Shown in pieces: positions 33,591 through 42,910 of a stretch of 64,000 nucleotides of DNA. This stretch comes from UBA1930 sp943368475. GTDB lineage: Bacteria > Bacteroidota > Bacteroidia > Chitinophagales > Chitinophagaceae. The notes under the pieces were generated by a model. That model did not search any database, was not told where the DNA came from, and worked only from the letters and a program-made list of their open reading frames with translations. How positions within the stretch are numbered: position 1 is the stretch's first letter; every line of letters starts with the position of its first letter. Location: assembly GCA_943368475.1 (NCBI GenBank), contig CALRLF020000011.1:1-64000 (forward strand), read 5' to 3'. Both the position numbers and the translations under genes were made by a program.

Positions 33591-34337
33591 ATGATGAAAA
33601 ATATTTTGTTATTAATTTATCTTAGCTTTTCATTAAGTGGTTTGTATGGACAGAAACAAATTATCAATATCAATCAGGTGTGGACAGGTTATTTTAATCA
33701 AACAAGACTTTCGAATAAATGGGGTTTTTGGGCAGAAGCACAGTTAAGAACCAATGAAAATTTTGTTGATAATATTTCACAAAGTATTCTAAGATTTGGT
33801 GGTACTTATTATTTGAATAATGATACCAAGTTAACGGCTGGTTATGCCTACATCAATAATTTTTCTCCAGCCAATGGTGCCAATATTTCAACTCCTGAAC
33901 ACAGACCTTGGCAACAAATTCAATGGCATACTAAATATCCTAAATTACGTTTAATGCAATGGGTTAGATTAGAGGAACGCTATCGTCAAAAACTAAAAAA
34001 TGCAAATGAGCTGGACAATAGTTTTGCTTTCAATTTCAGAGTTCGATACAACTTTTTGATGCAAATTCCTTTGAGTAAAAAGTTATTTCAACCCAACACA
34101 TTCTCCTTTATTGCCAACGATGAAGTACATGTAAACTTCGGAAAAGAAATTGTATACAATACCTTCGATCAAAATCGTTTTTTTCTTGGATTGGCTTATC
34201 AAACTAATAAAACCGATAACCTTCAATTTGGGTACATAAATGTTTTTCAGCAACAATCTGCTGGTAACGTTTATAGAAGTTTACATACTGCTCGAATTTT
34301 TTACTTTCACAATTTAGACCGAAGAAAAAGCAAATAA
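33591..34337 (+). CDS. DUF2490 family outer-membrane protein
   Basis: The protein has 248 residues with a signal peptide (ILLLIYLSFSLSGLYG). QIININQVWTGYFNQTRLS, KWGFWAEAQLRTNENF, LTAGYAYINNFSP and a late LRLMQWVRLEERYRQKL are DUF2490 traits. The alternation of aromatic and polar residues predicts a small barrel. DUF2490 proteins are common in Bacteroidota and their role is not known. It lies about 115 bases after the TonB receptor on the same strand and may be co-regulated with it. Confidence 0.8.
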   Translation: MMKNILLLIYLSFSLSGLYGQKQIININQVWTGYFNQTRLSNKWGFWAEAQLRTNENFVDNISQSILRFGGTYYLNNDTKLTAGYAYINNFSPANGANISTPEHRPWQQIQWHTKYPKLRLMQWVRLEERYRQKLKNANELDNSFAFNFRVRYNFLMQIPLSKKLFQPNTFSFIANDEVHVNFGKEIVYNTFDQNRFFLGLAYQTNKTDNLQFGYINVFQQQSAGNVYRSLHTARIFYFHNLDRRKSK

Positions 34338-34403
34338 TATCTTCCCTTTTTCAATAGCCTGTTTCGGCACATACAATTATCTTCGCAGGGCAAAAAAATT
34401 ATT

Positions 34404-34844
34404 ATGCCCATACTTACAGCAGAAAGAACTTTAGGTGATTTTGGAATGACCATTACCGATACTACTGGCAATACAATGCAAATTGATATTCCTATAGATC
34501 AGGGTGGTAATGGCAAAGGCATGAGACCCATGCAAACTGTATTAGCTGCCTTGTGTGGTTGTAGTGCGGTAGATGTGGTAAGTATTTTAAAAAAGCAAAA
34601 ACAAGAACTCACCGGTTTTAAAATTCTGGTAGATGGTGAACGTGAACATGGTAAAGAACCATCTGTATGGCAAACGGTTGATTTGGTGTTTGAGTTAACT
34701 GGTAACGTAGAATCAAGCAAGGGTTTTAGAGCAGTGAAATTATCGGTTGATAAATATTGCAGTGTTGCTGAAACTGTGAGAAGGGCTGGAGCACAAATTA
34801 ATTTTAAAGTGTTGGTGAATGGTGTAGAAGTGAGTGGGGAGTAG
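34404..34844 (+). CDS. OsmC/Ohr family protein
   Basis: The protein has 146 residues. The two reactive cysteines of the OsmC fold are in ALCGCSAVDVVSILKKQ (about residue 51) and KYCSVAETVRRAG (about 116). MRPMQTVLAAL precedes the first. Family members reduce organic hydroperoxides with thiols or, in sulfur contexts, may handle persulfides. I infer a redox role beside the sulfur genes; the YhfA-like branch of OsmC fits better than Ohr. A TATCTTCG promoter-like element lies about 20 bases before the start. Confidence 0.85.
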   Translation: MPILTAERTLGDFGMTITDTTGNTMQIDIPIDQGGNGKGMRPMQTVLAALCGCSAVDVVSILKKQKQELTGFKILVDGEREHGKEPSVWQTVDLVFELTGNVESSKGFRAVKLSVDKYCSVAETVRRAGAQINFKVLVNGVEVSGE

Positions 34845-34903
34845 GACAAGGGTGGAGGGCAGATGGTAGAAGGTAAGGAAGTAGAGTTTTGTCTTTGTAA
34901 ATG

Positions 34904-34968
34904 ATTCTTCCCCTCTAGGGATGGGCAAGTAAAAATATCAGTTGAGTAAAATGATGAATGGGGTGGGT
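34904..34968 (+). repeat. 65-nt dispersed repeat, CCCCTC/GAGGGG family, copy 3
   Basis: It runs ATTCTTCCCCTCTAGGGATG to GAATGGGGTGGGT, again 65 bases, and shares the middle block TTGAGTAAAATGA with copy 1 (TTGAGTAGAATGA). A copy of the other family follows 12 bases later. Confidence 0.75.
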
Positions 34969-34980
34969 CTACAAATTTAA

Positions 34981-35076
34981 TAAAGTTATAGTGTTGAAGA
35001 GTGTCCTGCAATAAGCAGGATTTACAACAACGCCAATGCCGTTCAATAGATTTTCAATAGCTGGGTACATAAAAAA
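34981..35076 (-). repeat. Dispersed intergenic repeat, GTTGCGTCGCAC family, copy 8 (long subtype)
   Basis: On the minus strand: TTTTTTATGTACCCAGCTAT, GAACGGCATTGGCGTTGTTG, TAAATCCTGCTTATTGCAGG and ACACTCTTCAACAC. It ends six bases before the metZ start, as copy 4 does before cysN. Confidence 0.75.
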
Positions 35077-35082
35077 TACAAG

Positions 35083-36258
35083 ATGCAAGAGCAACATCCA
35101 ATTACAAAAGCAATTCGTTTGCAAACCGAAAGAACAGCTGAAAAAGAACATAGTACGCCTTTGTTTTTAACCAGCAGTTTTGTGTATGATAGTGCCGAAG
35201 ATATGGGTGCTGCATTTAGCGATGATAGTCTTGACGTAAATATCTACTCACGTTTTAGCAACCCAACAGTTGATGAATTTATTGCTAAAATTGCTGCATT
35301 GGAAAATGCTGAAGATGGCATTGCTACTGCAACAGGTATGGCTGCTGTATTTGGTGTGTTTATGACCTTTTTAAAACAAGGTGATCATATTATTTCAGCA
35401 AGTGCAGTGTTTGGTTCTACACATACTATTCTTACCAAGTACATGCCTAAATGGGGAATTGATTATTCATATTTCGATATGAATAAACCTGAAAGTATTG
35501 AAGCTTTAATTAAGCCCAATACAAAAATGTTGTATGTTGAAACACCTTCTAATCCTGGTCTTGATATTATTGACATTGAATATTTAGCTAGCCTTTGTAA
35601 ACCGAGAAATATTTTATTGGTGGTAGATAATTGCTTTGCTACACCTGCTGTTCAGCAGCCTATTAATCTGGGAGCGGACTTAGTTTTACACTCTGCAACA
35701 AAATTTATTGATGGCCAAGGGAGAGTATTGGGTGGCGTAGTGGTTGGCAAAAAAGAATTAATCAAAGAATGTTATTTGTTTATTAGAAATACAGGACCAT
35801 CGTTAAGTCCTTTTAATGCTTGGGTGCTCACCAAAAGCTTAGAAACATTGCATTTACGAATGAATCAACATGCAAGCAATGCACTGGAATTAGCAAAGCG
35901 TTTACAAGGGCATGAAAAAATTAGTAAGGTAAAATATCCTTTCTTAGAAACGCATCCACAATATGCCATTGCAAAAAAACAAATGAGTAATGGTGGTGGT
36001 ATTTTAACTTTTGAATTGAAAGGTGGATTGGATAGTGGTCGTAAATTTTTAAATGCTTTAGAAATGCTATCAATGACCAATAATTTAGGTGATAGTAGAA
36101 GTATTGCATCGCATCCTGCAAGTACAACACATTCTAAATTAACAGAAGAAGAAAGAAGTTTGGTGGGTATTACGCCAGGTTTAATAAGGGTTTCAGTGGG
36201 CTTGGAATATATTGATGATATTGCCAATGATATTTTACAAGCCTTGGGAAAATGTTAA
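35083..36258 (+). CDS. metZ: O-succinylhomoserine/O-acetylhomoserine sulfhydrylase (MetZ type)
   Basis: This PLP enzyme of the Cys/Met metabolism family has 391 residues. Motifs: YSRFSNPTVDEFIAKIAALE, TATGMAAVFGVF, LYVETPSNPGLDIIDIEYLA, VVDNCFATPAVQQPINLGAD and the PLP lysine in LHSATKFIDGQGRVLGG. The DGQGR sequence after the lysine is typical of MetZ rather than cystathionine synthases. It would make homocysteine by direct sulfhydrylation, alongside MetY of the riboswitch operon. No SAM riboswitch is seen here; a dispersed repeat fills the start region. Confidence 0.88.
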   Translation: MQEQHPITKAIRLQTERTAEKEHSTPLFLTSSFVYDSAEDMGAAFSDDSLDVNIYSRFSNPTVDEFIAKIAALENAEDGIATATGMAAVFGVFMTFLKQGDHIISASAVFGSTHTILTKYMPKWGIDYSYFDMNKPESIEALIKPNTKMLYVETPSNPGLDIIDIEYLASLCKPRNILLVVDNCFATPAVQQPINLGADLVLHSATKFIDGQGRVLGGVVVGKKELIKECYLFIRNTGPSLSPFNAWVLTKSLETLHLRMNQHASNALELAKRLQGHEKISKVKYPFLETHPQYAIAKKQMSNGGGILTFELKGGLDSGRKFLNALEMLSMTNNLGDSRSIASHPASTTHSKLTEEERSLVGITPGLIRVSVGLEYIDDIANDILQALGKC

Positions 36259-36277
36259 TCCTTAGCTTTACAATTGT

Positions 36278-36817
36278 ATGGAGTTCCGTTCTATTATAAC
36301 AGATAGATTGCTGCTTAGAAAAGTAGAACAAACAGATGCACCTTTTATTTTAAAAGGCTTAAGTGATGATGAACTTACCAAATACATGCTTATTCATTAT
36401 TACTCTTTAGAGGAAGTGCAAGAACAAATGGAGTATTATGCCAATCATTATAAAAATAATACTGGGTATTATTGGCTAATGGAGTGTTTAGAAAAGGGTG
36501 TTGAAATTGGGGTAATAGGCATTAACAATCTTTCTTCAATACATAAAAAAGCAGAAATTGGTTTTTGGAGTTTATCAGAATTTTGGGGCAAAGGCTATAC
36601 AACTGAAGCAGGAAAAGCTGTACTGCAGTTTTGTTTTCATCAGTTACAGTTAAACCGTATCGAAGCAACAGTAGAAACAGAAAACCCTGCTTCAATTGCA
36701 GCTATACAAAAGTTGGGTTTGGAGCATGAAGGCACATTTAAAGAATATGAAATAAACAACGGCAAGCTTATTGATTTAATGATGTTTGCAATTCTTAAAA
36801 ACAGCAATAAGTATTAA
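36278..36817 (+). CDS. GNAT N-acetyltransferase, RimJ/RimL type
   Basis: The protein has 179 residues. The GNAT acetyl-CoA site is EIGFWSLSEFWGKGYTTEAG, and the C-terminal RIEATVETENPASIAAIQKL with GLEHEGTFKEYEI is the RimJ/RimL pattern of protein or small-molecule N-acetylation. It follows metZ by 19 bases and may be transcribed with it. The substrate is unknown. Confidence 0.88.
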   Translation: MEFRSIITDRLLLRKVEQTDAPFILKGLSDDELTKYMLIHYYSLEEVQEQMEYYANHYKNNTGYYWLMECLEKGVEIGVIGINNLSSIHKKAEIGFWSLSEFWGKGYTTEAGKAVLQFCFHQLQLNRIEATVETENPASIAAIQKLGLEHEGTFKEYEINNGKLIDLMMFAILKNSNKY

Positions 36818-37437
36818 GCTATTTTTTTTACAAAACATTTTTTATCATTCATTTCTTGTTCACTAAAACCCATTACTTTAAGAAATTGTTGGTGCTCTTT
36901 ATTAAAAACAGTTTTATACACAATTTGCTGAACACCATTTTTTATTAAATGGTCATTATTAGATTTAAAAAGAAAAGTGCCTACCTTAAAATCTCTGTAA
37001 TTGGGCGTAGTATAATTAATTTCAACAATTGCATTGCCATTATCTTCTAATTGAGCAACAAATAAATTGGCAATGGCTAAATCTCTCAACACAACAAAAC
37101 AAACTTTATTGGTTGATTTTGTAAAGTTAAAACTAGGAAAATAGTTATTAATATCAGTTTGGTAAAACTGCAAAAACTGTTGTACAATATTGTTCTCCTC
37201 TGTTACTTCAACAAGCTTAAATTGTTCGTCGTACTTGTATAATTTAATTAATTGATAGATATTGATACATAGTAAAATTGAATTGGCTAATAAAACTGGA
37301 AAAGCTGAGATAATTAATCCGTAAATAATAAAAAATATACAACCAAAAATATTTAGCCATCTAAACTTTATAGCATTGGTAACAATTAACGAATAGGCCA
37401 AAAATGCCGATGCAATATATCCAATAGCAACAATCAT
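36814..37437 (-). CDS. YgjV-like membrane protein with a C-terminal soluble domain
   Basis: The protein has 207 residues. The first ~75 residues are three hydrophobic helices (YIASAFLAYSLIVTNAIKFR; LNIFGCIFFIIYGLII; PVLLANSILLCINIYQLI) resembling the YgjV/PQ-loop-like inner-membrane family. The rest is soluble; KVCFVVLRDLAIANLFVAQL, YRDFKVGTFLF and QFLKVMGF look like strands and helices of a GNAT-like fold. The last point is weak. It converges with the acetyltransferase gene, overlapping it by four bases. Confidence 0.65.
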   Translation of the reverse strand: MIVAIGYIASAFLAYSLIVTNAIKFRWLNIFGCIFFIIYGLIISAFPVLLANSILLCINIYQLIKLYKYDEQFKLVEVTEENNIVQQFLQFYQTDINNYFPSFNFTKSTNKVCFVVLRDLAIANLFVAQLEDNGNAIVEINYTTPNYRDFKVGTFLFKSNNDHLIKNGVQQIVYKTVFNKEHQQFLKVMGFSEQEMNDKKCFVKKIA

Positions 37438-37476
37438 AGTTAATGTTTTAAGTTTAGAACGTTTGCAAAGATGCTA

Positions 37477-38004
37477 TTATTTCATGTTCTTTAGTAACCA
37501 CTCAGATTGATTGTTGGCAGTATTATCAATGAGTACTTTGTTAGTAATTTTTTCTTGTGCTCTTTTAATTGAACTGGTAATCATGTCATGTTCAATCATT
37601 TCATCGGCAAGTAAGCCCAATTTTTCTAATAATGGGCCTAATCTTTCACTGCCAAATTGCATAAATAAGGGTTCATCTAAACTGTTTAAAATTGTTACTT
37701 CAGTTAGTTCCAACTGTTTAAATAAATCTGCTTCTTTATCAAAAAGCAAATAATGCTCTATAAAAATATAATTCAATTTTTGGCTACCAATTGTCTGTCT
37801 GTAAAGAATTACTTTATGCTGATGATTGTGTTGTTCTAATAATTCGTTCAGCTTTTTTCGGGTATCTTCAAACCAAGCCACAAATTGTATAGTTGGATTT
37901 TCAGCCAATAGTTGTAAACAAGCCTTCCATTTGGCATTTTCCGTCATCCAAACTTTGTTAATAATGTGAATTGACGGCTCTTTCTTTTTAAATAATCCAA
38001 ACAT
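37477..38004 (-). CDS. Hypothetical cytoplasmic protein
   Basis: This 175-residue protein starts MFGLFKKKEPSIHIINKVWM and has no signal peptide or membrane segment. FVAWFEDTRKKLNELLEQHN and KVILYRQTIGSQKLNYIFIE suggest alternating helices and strands of a small alpha/beta domain. It ends in a helical tail. I do not recognise the family. It is divergent from uvrA, with 90 bases between starts, and is the upstream neighbour of the YgjV-like gene on the same strand. Confidence 0.6.
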   Translation of the reverse strand: MFGLFKKKEPSIHIINKVWMTENAKWKACLQLLAENPTIQFVAWFEDTRKKLNELLEQHNHQHKVILYRQTIGSQKLNYIFIEHYLLFDKEADLFKQLELTEVTILNSLDEPLFMQFGSERLGPLLEKLGLLADEMIEHDMITSSIKRAQEKITNKVLIDNTANNQSEWLLKNMK

Positions 38005-38094
38005 TTTCTACCAGTTTTGGTTAATGTAAAGTTGTATCTTTTATTATAGCCAAACAAATTGCTTTTGTAATACATTTGGCATTCGCACACAATT

Positions 38095-40983
38095 ATGGCA
38101 AAGAAAAAAATAAGTGATAATGTAACTTCTGTATCTGTTTCTGATTCGATGAACGAATTTGGAACTATAGAAGTATTTGGAGCAAGAGAACACAACTTAA
38201 AAAATCTCGATATTTCCATTCCTAAAAACAAACTAGTGGTGTTTACAGGTGTAAGTGGTAGTGGAAAAAGTTCATTGGCTTTTGATACCATTTACAATGA
38301 AGGGCAACGCAGGTACATGGAAAGTTTCAGTGCCTATGCTCGTCAATTTTTAGGCGATATGGAACGACCAGATGTAGATAAAATAACTGGACTTTCTCCT
38401 GTAATTTCTATTGAGCAAAAAACTACCAATAAAAATCCAAGAAGCACTGTTGGCACAGTTACAGAAGTGTATGATTTTTTGCGTTTATTGTATGCTCGTA
38501 TTGGTGAAGCTTATAGCTACAATACTGGCAAAAAAATGGTGAAGTTTAGTGAAGAAGAAATTGTAGAAAATATTTATCAGAAATTTAAAGGAAAGAAAAT
38601 TTCATTGCTTGCTCCATTGGTGAGAGGACGTAAAGGGCATTACAGGGAATTGTTTGAAGAAATTAGAAAGAAAGGATTTTTAAAAGTTCGAGTAGATGGT
38701 GAGGTAATGGACTTAACACCCAAGTTACAAGTTGATAGATATAAAATTCATGATATTGAAGTAGTGATAGACAGGTTAGCAGTAACAGATGATATGAAAG
38801 TTCGTATCAGCCAAAGTGTACAACAAACGTTGAAAATGGGTAAAGACTTAATGTTTTTACTCATTAACGATAGCAATACAGTTGTACAATACAGTAAACA
38901 ATTGATGTGTATTGAAACTGGTATTAGCTACGAAGAACCAAGCCCCAATGCATTTTCATTCAATTCGCCTTATGGTGCTTGTCCTGTTTGCAAAGGCCTA
39001 GGCAATGTATATGCAATTGATATGAGTACAGTAATTCCTGATACTTCAAAATCTGTAAACGAAGGAGGAATTGTTCCTTTGGGGGAAGAAAGAGATGCAA
39101 GTGTTTTTCAACAAGTGAAGGTGTTTAGTAAAAGAAATAAAATCAATCTAGATAAACCATTGAATCAATTACCAAAAGAGCAATTGGATTTATTGTTATT
39201 TGGAGACCAAAACATTTCTAGCAGTTTGGCATTGGATATGGATGATGAAAATATTCCCAATGAATATACAGGCAGTTACGAGGGCATTATTCCAATGCTG
39301 AAACGTTGGTTTACATCAACCCAAAGTAATGAAGGCTTAAAATCTTGGGTAGAAAAGTTCATGGAATTATCTACTTGCACCAGTTGTAATGGAGCAAGAT
39401 TAAAGAAAGAAAGTTTGTGGTTTAAAGTAGATGAAAAAAATATCAGTGAGTTAGGGGAATTGAATTTAGACAAATTAATGCTATGGTTTGCTGATCTTGA
39501 AAAACGGTTGAGTAATAAACAAAATGCCATTGCAAAAGATGTTTTGAAAGAAATTAGAGAACGTGTTCAGTTTTTATTAGATGTTGGATTAACCTATTTA
39601 TCGCTCAACAGACCAAGTAAAACCTTGAGTGGTGGCGAAAGTCAGCGTATTCGTTTAGCAACACAAATTGGTAGTCAGTTACAAGGCATTACCTATATTT
39701 TAGATGAACCAAGTATTGGTTTGCACCAAAGGGATAATCATCGTTTGATTGAAGCATTAAAAAACTTACGTGATATTGGAAATAGTGTGTTGGTGGTAGA
39801 ACATGATAAAGACATTATGCTGGCAAGTGATTACTTGGTTGATATTGGTCCAAAAGCTGGAAAGCATGGTGGGCAAATAGTTGCACAAGGTACACCGCAA
39901 CAAGTGTTGGCTAGCAATAGCGATACTGCACAATATTTATCGGGTAAAAAAAGTATTGCAGTTCCTACAGAACGACGTAAAGGCAATGGCAAGTTTATTG
40001 AGCTAAAAGGAGTGCATGGTAATAACTTAAAAGATGTTTCTGTAAAATTGCCATTGGGCAAATTAGTTGTGGTAAGTGGTGTAAGTGGTAGTGGAAAAAG
40101 TACATTGATTAATGAAACTTTATATCCACTATTAAGCAAGCATTGTTACAACAGTAAAATGCCTGTTCAAGAATATAAAAGCATTAAAGGCTTAGAAAAT
40201 ATTGATAAAGTAATTGAGATAGATCAAAGTCCAATTGGCAGAACCCCAAGAAGCAACCCTGCAACTTATTGTGGGTTTTTTACAGACATTAGAACTTTAT
40301 TTGCCAGCGTTCCCGAAGCAAAAATTCGAGGTTATAATGCTGGTCGGTTTTCTTTCAATGTAAAAACCGGTCGTTGTGAAGTGTGTGAAGGTGGCGGTAT
40401 GAAAGTAATTGAAATGAACTTTTTACCCGATGTGTATGTGCATTGTGAAAAGTGCAATGGCAAACGCTATAATAGAGAAACTTTAGAAATCAGGTACAAA
40501 GGAAAATCTATCAGTGATGTGTTGGATATGACAGTAGATGAAGCCTGTGAATTTTTTAATGCAGTGCCTTGGATGTACAGAAAAATTAAAGTGTTACAAG
40601 ATGTTGGATTAGGTTATATCACTTTAGGACAATCTGCTGTAACCCTTAGTGGTGGCGAAGCTCAACGTGTAAAACTAAGTACCGAATTAGGTAAAAAAGA
40701 TACAGGAAAAACATTTTATATTTTGGATGAACCTACTACTGGTTTGCATTTTCAAGATATAAAACTCTTGGTTGATGTGGTAAATAAATTGGTAGATAGA
40801 GGCAATAGTGTTTTAATTATTGAACATAATTTAGATGTAATTAAAATGGCCGATCACATCATTGATTTAGGTCCAGAAGGTGGTGATGGCGGCGGACAAA
40901 TTTTATTTGAAGGAACACCAGAAGAAATGATAAAAATTAAGAACAGTCATACTGCAAAGTTTTTAAAAATTGAGATGAAATGA
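38095..40983 (+). CDS. uvrA: Excinuclease ABC subunit A
   Basis: UvrA recognises DNA damage for nucleotide excision repair, as the dimer that loads UvrB. The protein has 962 residues. It has two ABC ATPase modules: Walker A FTGVSGSGKSSLAFDT and VSGVSGSGKSTLINET; signature LSGGESQRIRLATQ and LSGGEAQRVKLSTE; Walker B YILDEPSIGLHQRD and YILDEPTTGLHFQD. Zinc fingers are CPVCKGLG with CTSCNGARL, and CEVCEGGG with CEKCNGKRYN. A TACATTTG promoter element lies at 38071-38078, 16 bases before the ATG. Confidence 0.97.
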   Translation: MAKKKISDNVTSVSVSDSMNEFGTIEVFGAREHNLKNLDISIPKNKLVVFTGVSGSGKSSLAFDTIYNEGQRRYMESFSAYARQFLGDMERPDVDKITGLSPVISIEQKTTNKNPRSTVGTVTEVYDFLRLLYARIGEAYSYNTGKKMVKFSEEEIVENIYQKFKGKKISLLAPLVRGRKGHYRELFEEIRKKGFLKVRVDGEVMDLTPKLQVDRYKIHDIEVVIDRLAVTDDMKVRISQSVQQTLKMGKDLMFLLINDSNTVVQYSKQLMCIETGISYEEPSPNAFSFNSPYGACPVCKGLGNVYAIDMSTVIPDTSKSVNEGGIVPLGEERDASVFQQVKVFSKRNKINLDKPLNQLPKEQLDLLLFGDQNISSSLALDMDDENIPNEYTGSYEGIIPMLKRWFTSTQSNEGLKSWVEKFMELSTCTSCNGARLKKESLWFKVDEKNISELGELNLDKLMLWFADLEKRLSNKQNAIAKDVLKEIRERVQFLLDVGLTYLSLNRPSKTLSGGESQRIRLATQIGSQLQGITYILDEPSIGLHQRDNHRLIEALKNLRDIGNSVLVVEHDKDIMLASDYLVDIGPKAGKHGGQIVAQGTPQQVLASNSDTAQYLSGKKSIAVPTERRKGNGKFIELKGVHGNNLKDVSVKLPLGKLVVVSGVSGSGKSTLINETLYPLLSKHCYNSKMPVQEYKSIKGLENIDKVIEIDQSPIGRTPRSNPATYCGFFTDIRTLFASVPEAKIRGYNAGRFSFNVKTGRCEVCEGGGMKVIEMNFLPDVYVHCEKCNGKRYNRETLEIRYKGKSISDVLDMTVDEACEFFNAVPWMYRKIKVLQDVGLGYITLGQSAVTLSGGEAQRVKLSTELGKKDTGKTFYILDEPTTGLHFQDIKLLVDVVNKLVDRGNSVLIIEHNLDVIKMADHIIDLGPEGGDGGGQILFEGTPEEMIKIKNSHTAKFLKIEMK

Positions 40984-41039
40984 TATTCCTGAAAAATATT
41001 TGGGGCTACAATCTTTAGAGTAAAATGCAGCAGAAGTTA

Positions 41040-41235
41040 GGGCTTTACGTTACAAGGTCTCGTAAACTCGAGGCTTTCCACTGCAATCCCTCAGCCCATC
41101 ATCGATAGAATATAATTCAACAGTTCAAAGGCAGCAGGATTGAAGCCAATTACCACGCTGAAGCTTAGTGTGTTGGCTATGTGGCGTAGTAGTGGCGAAA
41201 AGCCTGAACTATAGCTGAATAATGTACAGCAGTTG
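41040..41235. repeat. Structured intergenic region with dispersed hairpin repeat
   Basis: The 357-bp gap between uvrA and porX has no gene. Its core, GCAGGATTGAAGCCAATTAC through AGTGTGTTGGCTATGTGGCG to GGCGAAAAGCCTGAACTATA, forms a hairpin (AGCCAA with TTGGCT, and inside it CAC.CT with AG.GTG). The framework GATTG..., hairpin, AGTG..GAAAAGC..GAACT.TAG recurs at 55290-55365 with a different hairpin. Upstream of it lies a second GC-richer stretch (TTTACGTTACAAGGTCTCGT) of unknown nature. Confidence 0.5.
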
Positions 41236-41340
41236 ACTGCCCCCATTTTTATTTAGCAAGCTTTTATGAATTGAATTGTTACATTGTTGTTGAATAGATT
41301 TATTTTCATTGCAATTAACTTAGTATAAAATTTACAGGAT

Positions 41341-42897
41341 ATGTCTTTAGCAAAAATTATTTGGGTAGATGATGAAATGGAAAGTCTTCAAAGTCAGAAA
41401 ATGTTCTTAGAAAATAAAGGCTATGAAGTAACCACTTTCAGCAATGGATTTGATGCATTGGAATATGCTAAAGACCATATTATTGATGTGGTTTTATTAG
41501 ATGAAAGTATGCCAGGCATTAGTGGTTTAGAAACATTGGCTAAGATGAAAGAAATTAATCAGCAATTGCCCATTGTAATGATTACCAAAAATGAAACTGA
41601 GAGTTTAATGGATGAAGCAATTGGTAGCCAAATTGCCGATTATTTGTTGAAGCCTGTAAATCCCAATCAGGTTTGGCTTAGCTTAAAAAAAATTATTGAC
41701 AATAAAAGATTGGTTGCTGAGAAAACAACAACAAGCTATCAGCAACATTTCAGGGATTTATTCATGGCATTAAATGATAATCCTGATTACAATCAATGGA
41801 TGGATATTTATAAAAAACTGGTGTATTGGGAATTGGAAATGGAGAAAAGTGATAGTCCTGAAATGCAGGAAATACTGGCATCACAAAAAGCTGAAGCCAA
41901 TACAGAATTTTTTAAATTTGTGAGTAAGAATTATGCCAAATGGATGAATCCAAAAACTGCTGAGGCTCCCATTATGAGTCATAATTTATTTCAGTTTAAG
42001 GTATTGCCTCATGTAGAAAAAGGAGTGCCTACATTTTTCTTTTTAATTGATAATTTAAGGTACGATCAATGGAAAGCGATTCAGCCAATTTTTGCTGAAA
42101 GTTTTAGAATTTTAGAAGAAGATACTTTTTATTCCATTTTACCAACAGCCACACAATACAGTCGTAATGCCATTTTTAGTGGATTATTGCCTATAGATAT
42201 TGAAAAGCAATTTCCGGTTGAATGGAAAAATGATGATGAAGAAGGAGGCAAGAATTTATTCGAAGAAAAATTCTTTAGGGCACAATTAAAACGAATGAAA
42301 AAAGACGATTTAAAAGTTTCTTATACAAAGGTTTTACATCATCACGACGGACAGAATCTATTAAACAATATTCACAATTTATTGAATAACGACTTGAACA
42401 TTATTGTGTACAATTTTGTAGATATGCTTAGCCATGCTAGAACCGAGATGGAAGTATTGAAAGAATTGGCTGGAGATGAAAAAAGCTATAGAAGCGTTAC
42501 CAAAAGTTGGTTTGAACATAGTGCATTGCATCAGGCATTAAAAAAAATTGCCGATAAAAAAATTAATGTAATTGTAGCAACAGATCATGGCACCGTAAGG
42601 GTAAAAACTCCTTGTAAAGTAATTGGTGATAAACAAACCACCACCAATTTACGTTACAAACACGGTCGCAATTTAAACTTTGAATTAAAAGAAGTTTTAG
42701 CATTTAGAGATCCACGAGAAGCTGGATTGCCAGTGCCAACAGTAAATTCATCCTTTATTTTTGCCAAAGAAGATGGTTTTTTATGTTACCCTAATAACTA
42801 CAATCATTATGTTAACTATTACAAAAACACGTTTCAACATGGAGGAATTAGTTTAGAAGAAATGATTGTGCCTGTAATTAAAATGGTGAGCAAATAA
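41341..42897 (+). CDS. porX: PorX, response regulator with PglZ/alkaline-phosphatase-like domain
   Basis: PorX controls type IX secretion genes in Bacteroidota. The protein has 518 residues. A receiver domain (about 1-125) has the acidic pair in IIWVDDEMES, the phospho-acceptor Asp in VVLLDESMPGISGLE, and LKPVNP with the conserved Lys. From about residue 200 a PglZ (alkaline phosphatase superfamily) domain has FFFLIDNLRYDQWKAI, TATQYSRNAIFSGL, YNFVDMLSHARTEM and IVATDHGTVRVKTP, which supply metal-binding Asp and His residues. In other species PorX works with the kinase PorY and an ECF sigma factor. A T9SS cargo gene follows two genes later. Confidence 0.93.
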   Translation: MSLAKIIWVDDEMESLQSQKMFLENKGYEVTTFSNGFDALEYAKDHIIDVVLLDESMPGISGLETLAKMKEINQQLPIVMITKNETESLMDEAIGSQIADYLLKPVNPNQVWLSLKKIIDNKRLVAEKTTTSYQQHFRDLFMALNDNPDYNQWMDIYKKLVYWELEMEKSDSPEMQEILASQKAEANTEFFKFVSKNYAKWMNPKTAEAPIMSHNLFQFKVLPHVEKGVPTFFFLIDNLRYDQWKAIQPIFAESFRILEEDTFYSILPTATQYSRNAIFSGLLPIDIEKQFPVEWKNDDEEGGKNLFEEKFFRAQLKRMKKDDLKVSYTKVLHHHDGQNLLNNIHNLLNNDLNIIVYNFVDMLSHARTEMEVLKELAGDEKSYRSVTKSWFEHSALHQALKKIADKKINVIVATDHGTVRVKTPCKVIGDKQTTTNLRYKHGRNLNFELKEVLAFRDPREAGLPVPTVNSSFIFAKEDGFLCYPNNYNHYVNYYKNTFQHGGISLEEMIVPVIKMVSK

Positions 42898-42910
42898 AAA
42901 CTTAGTATGC

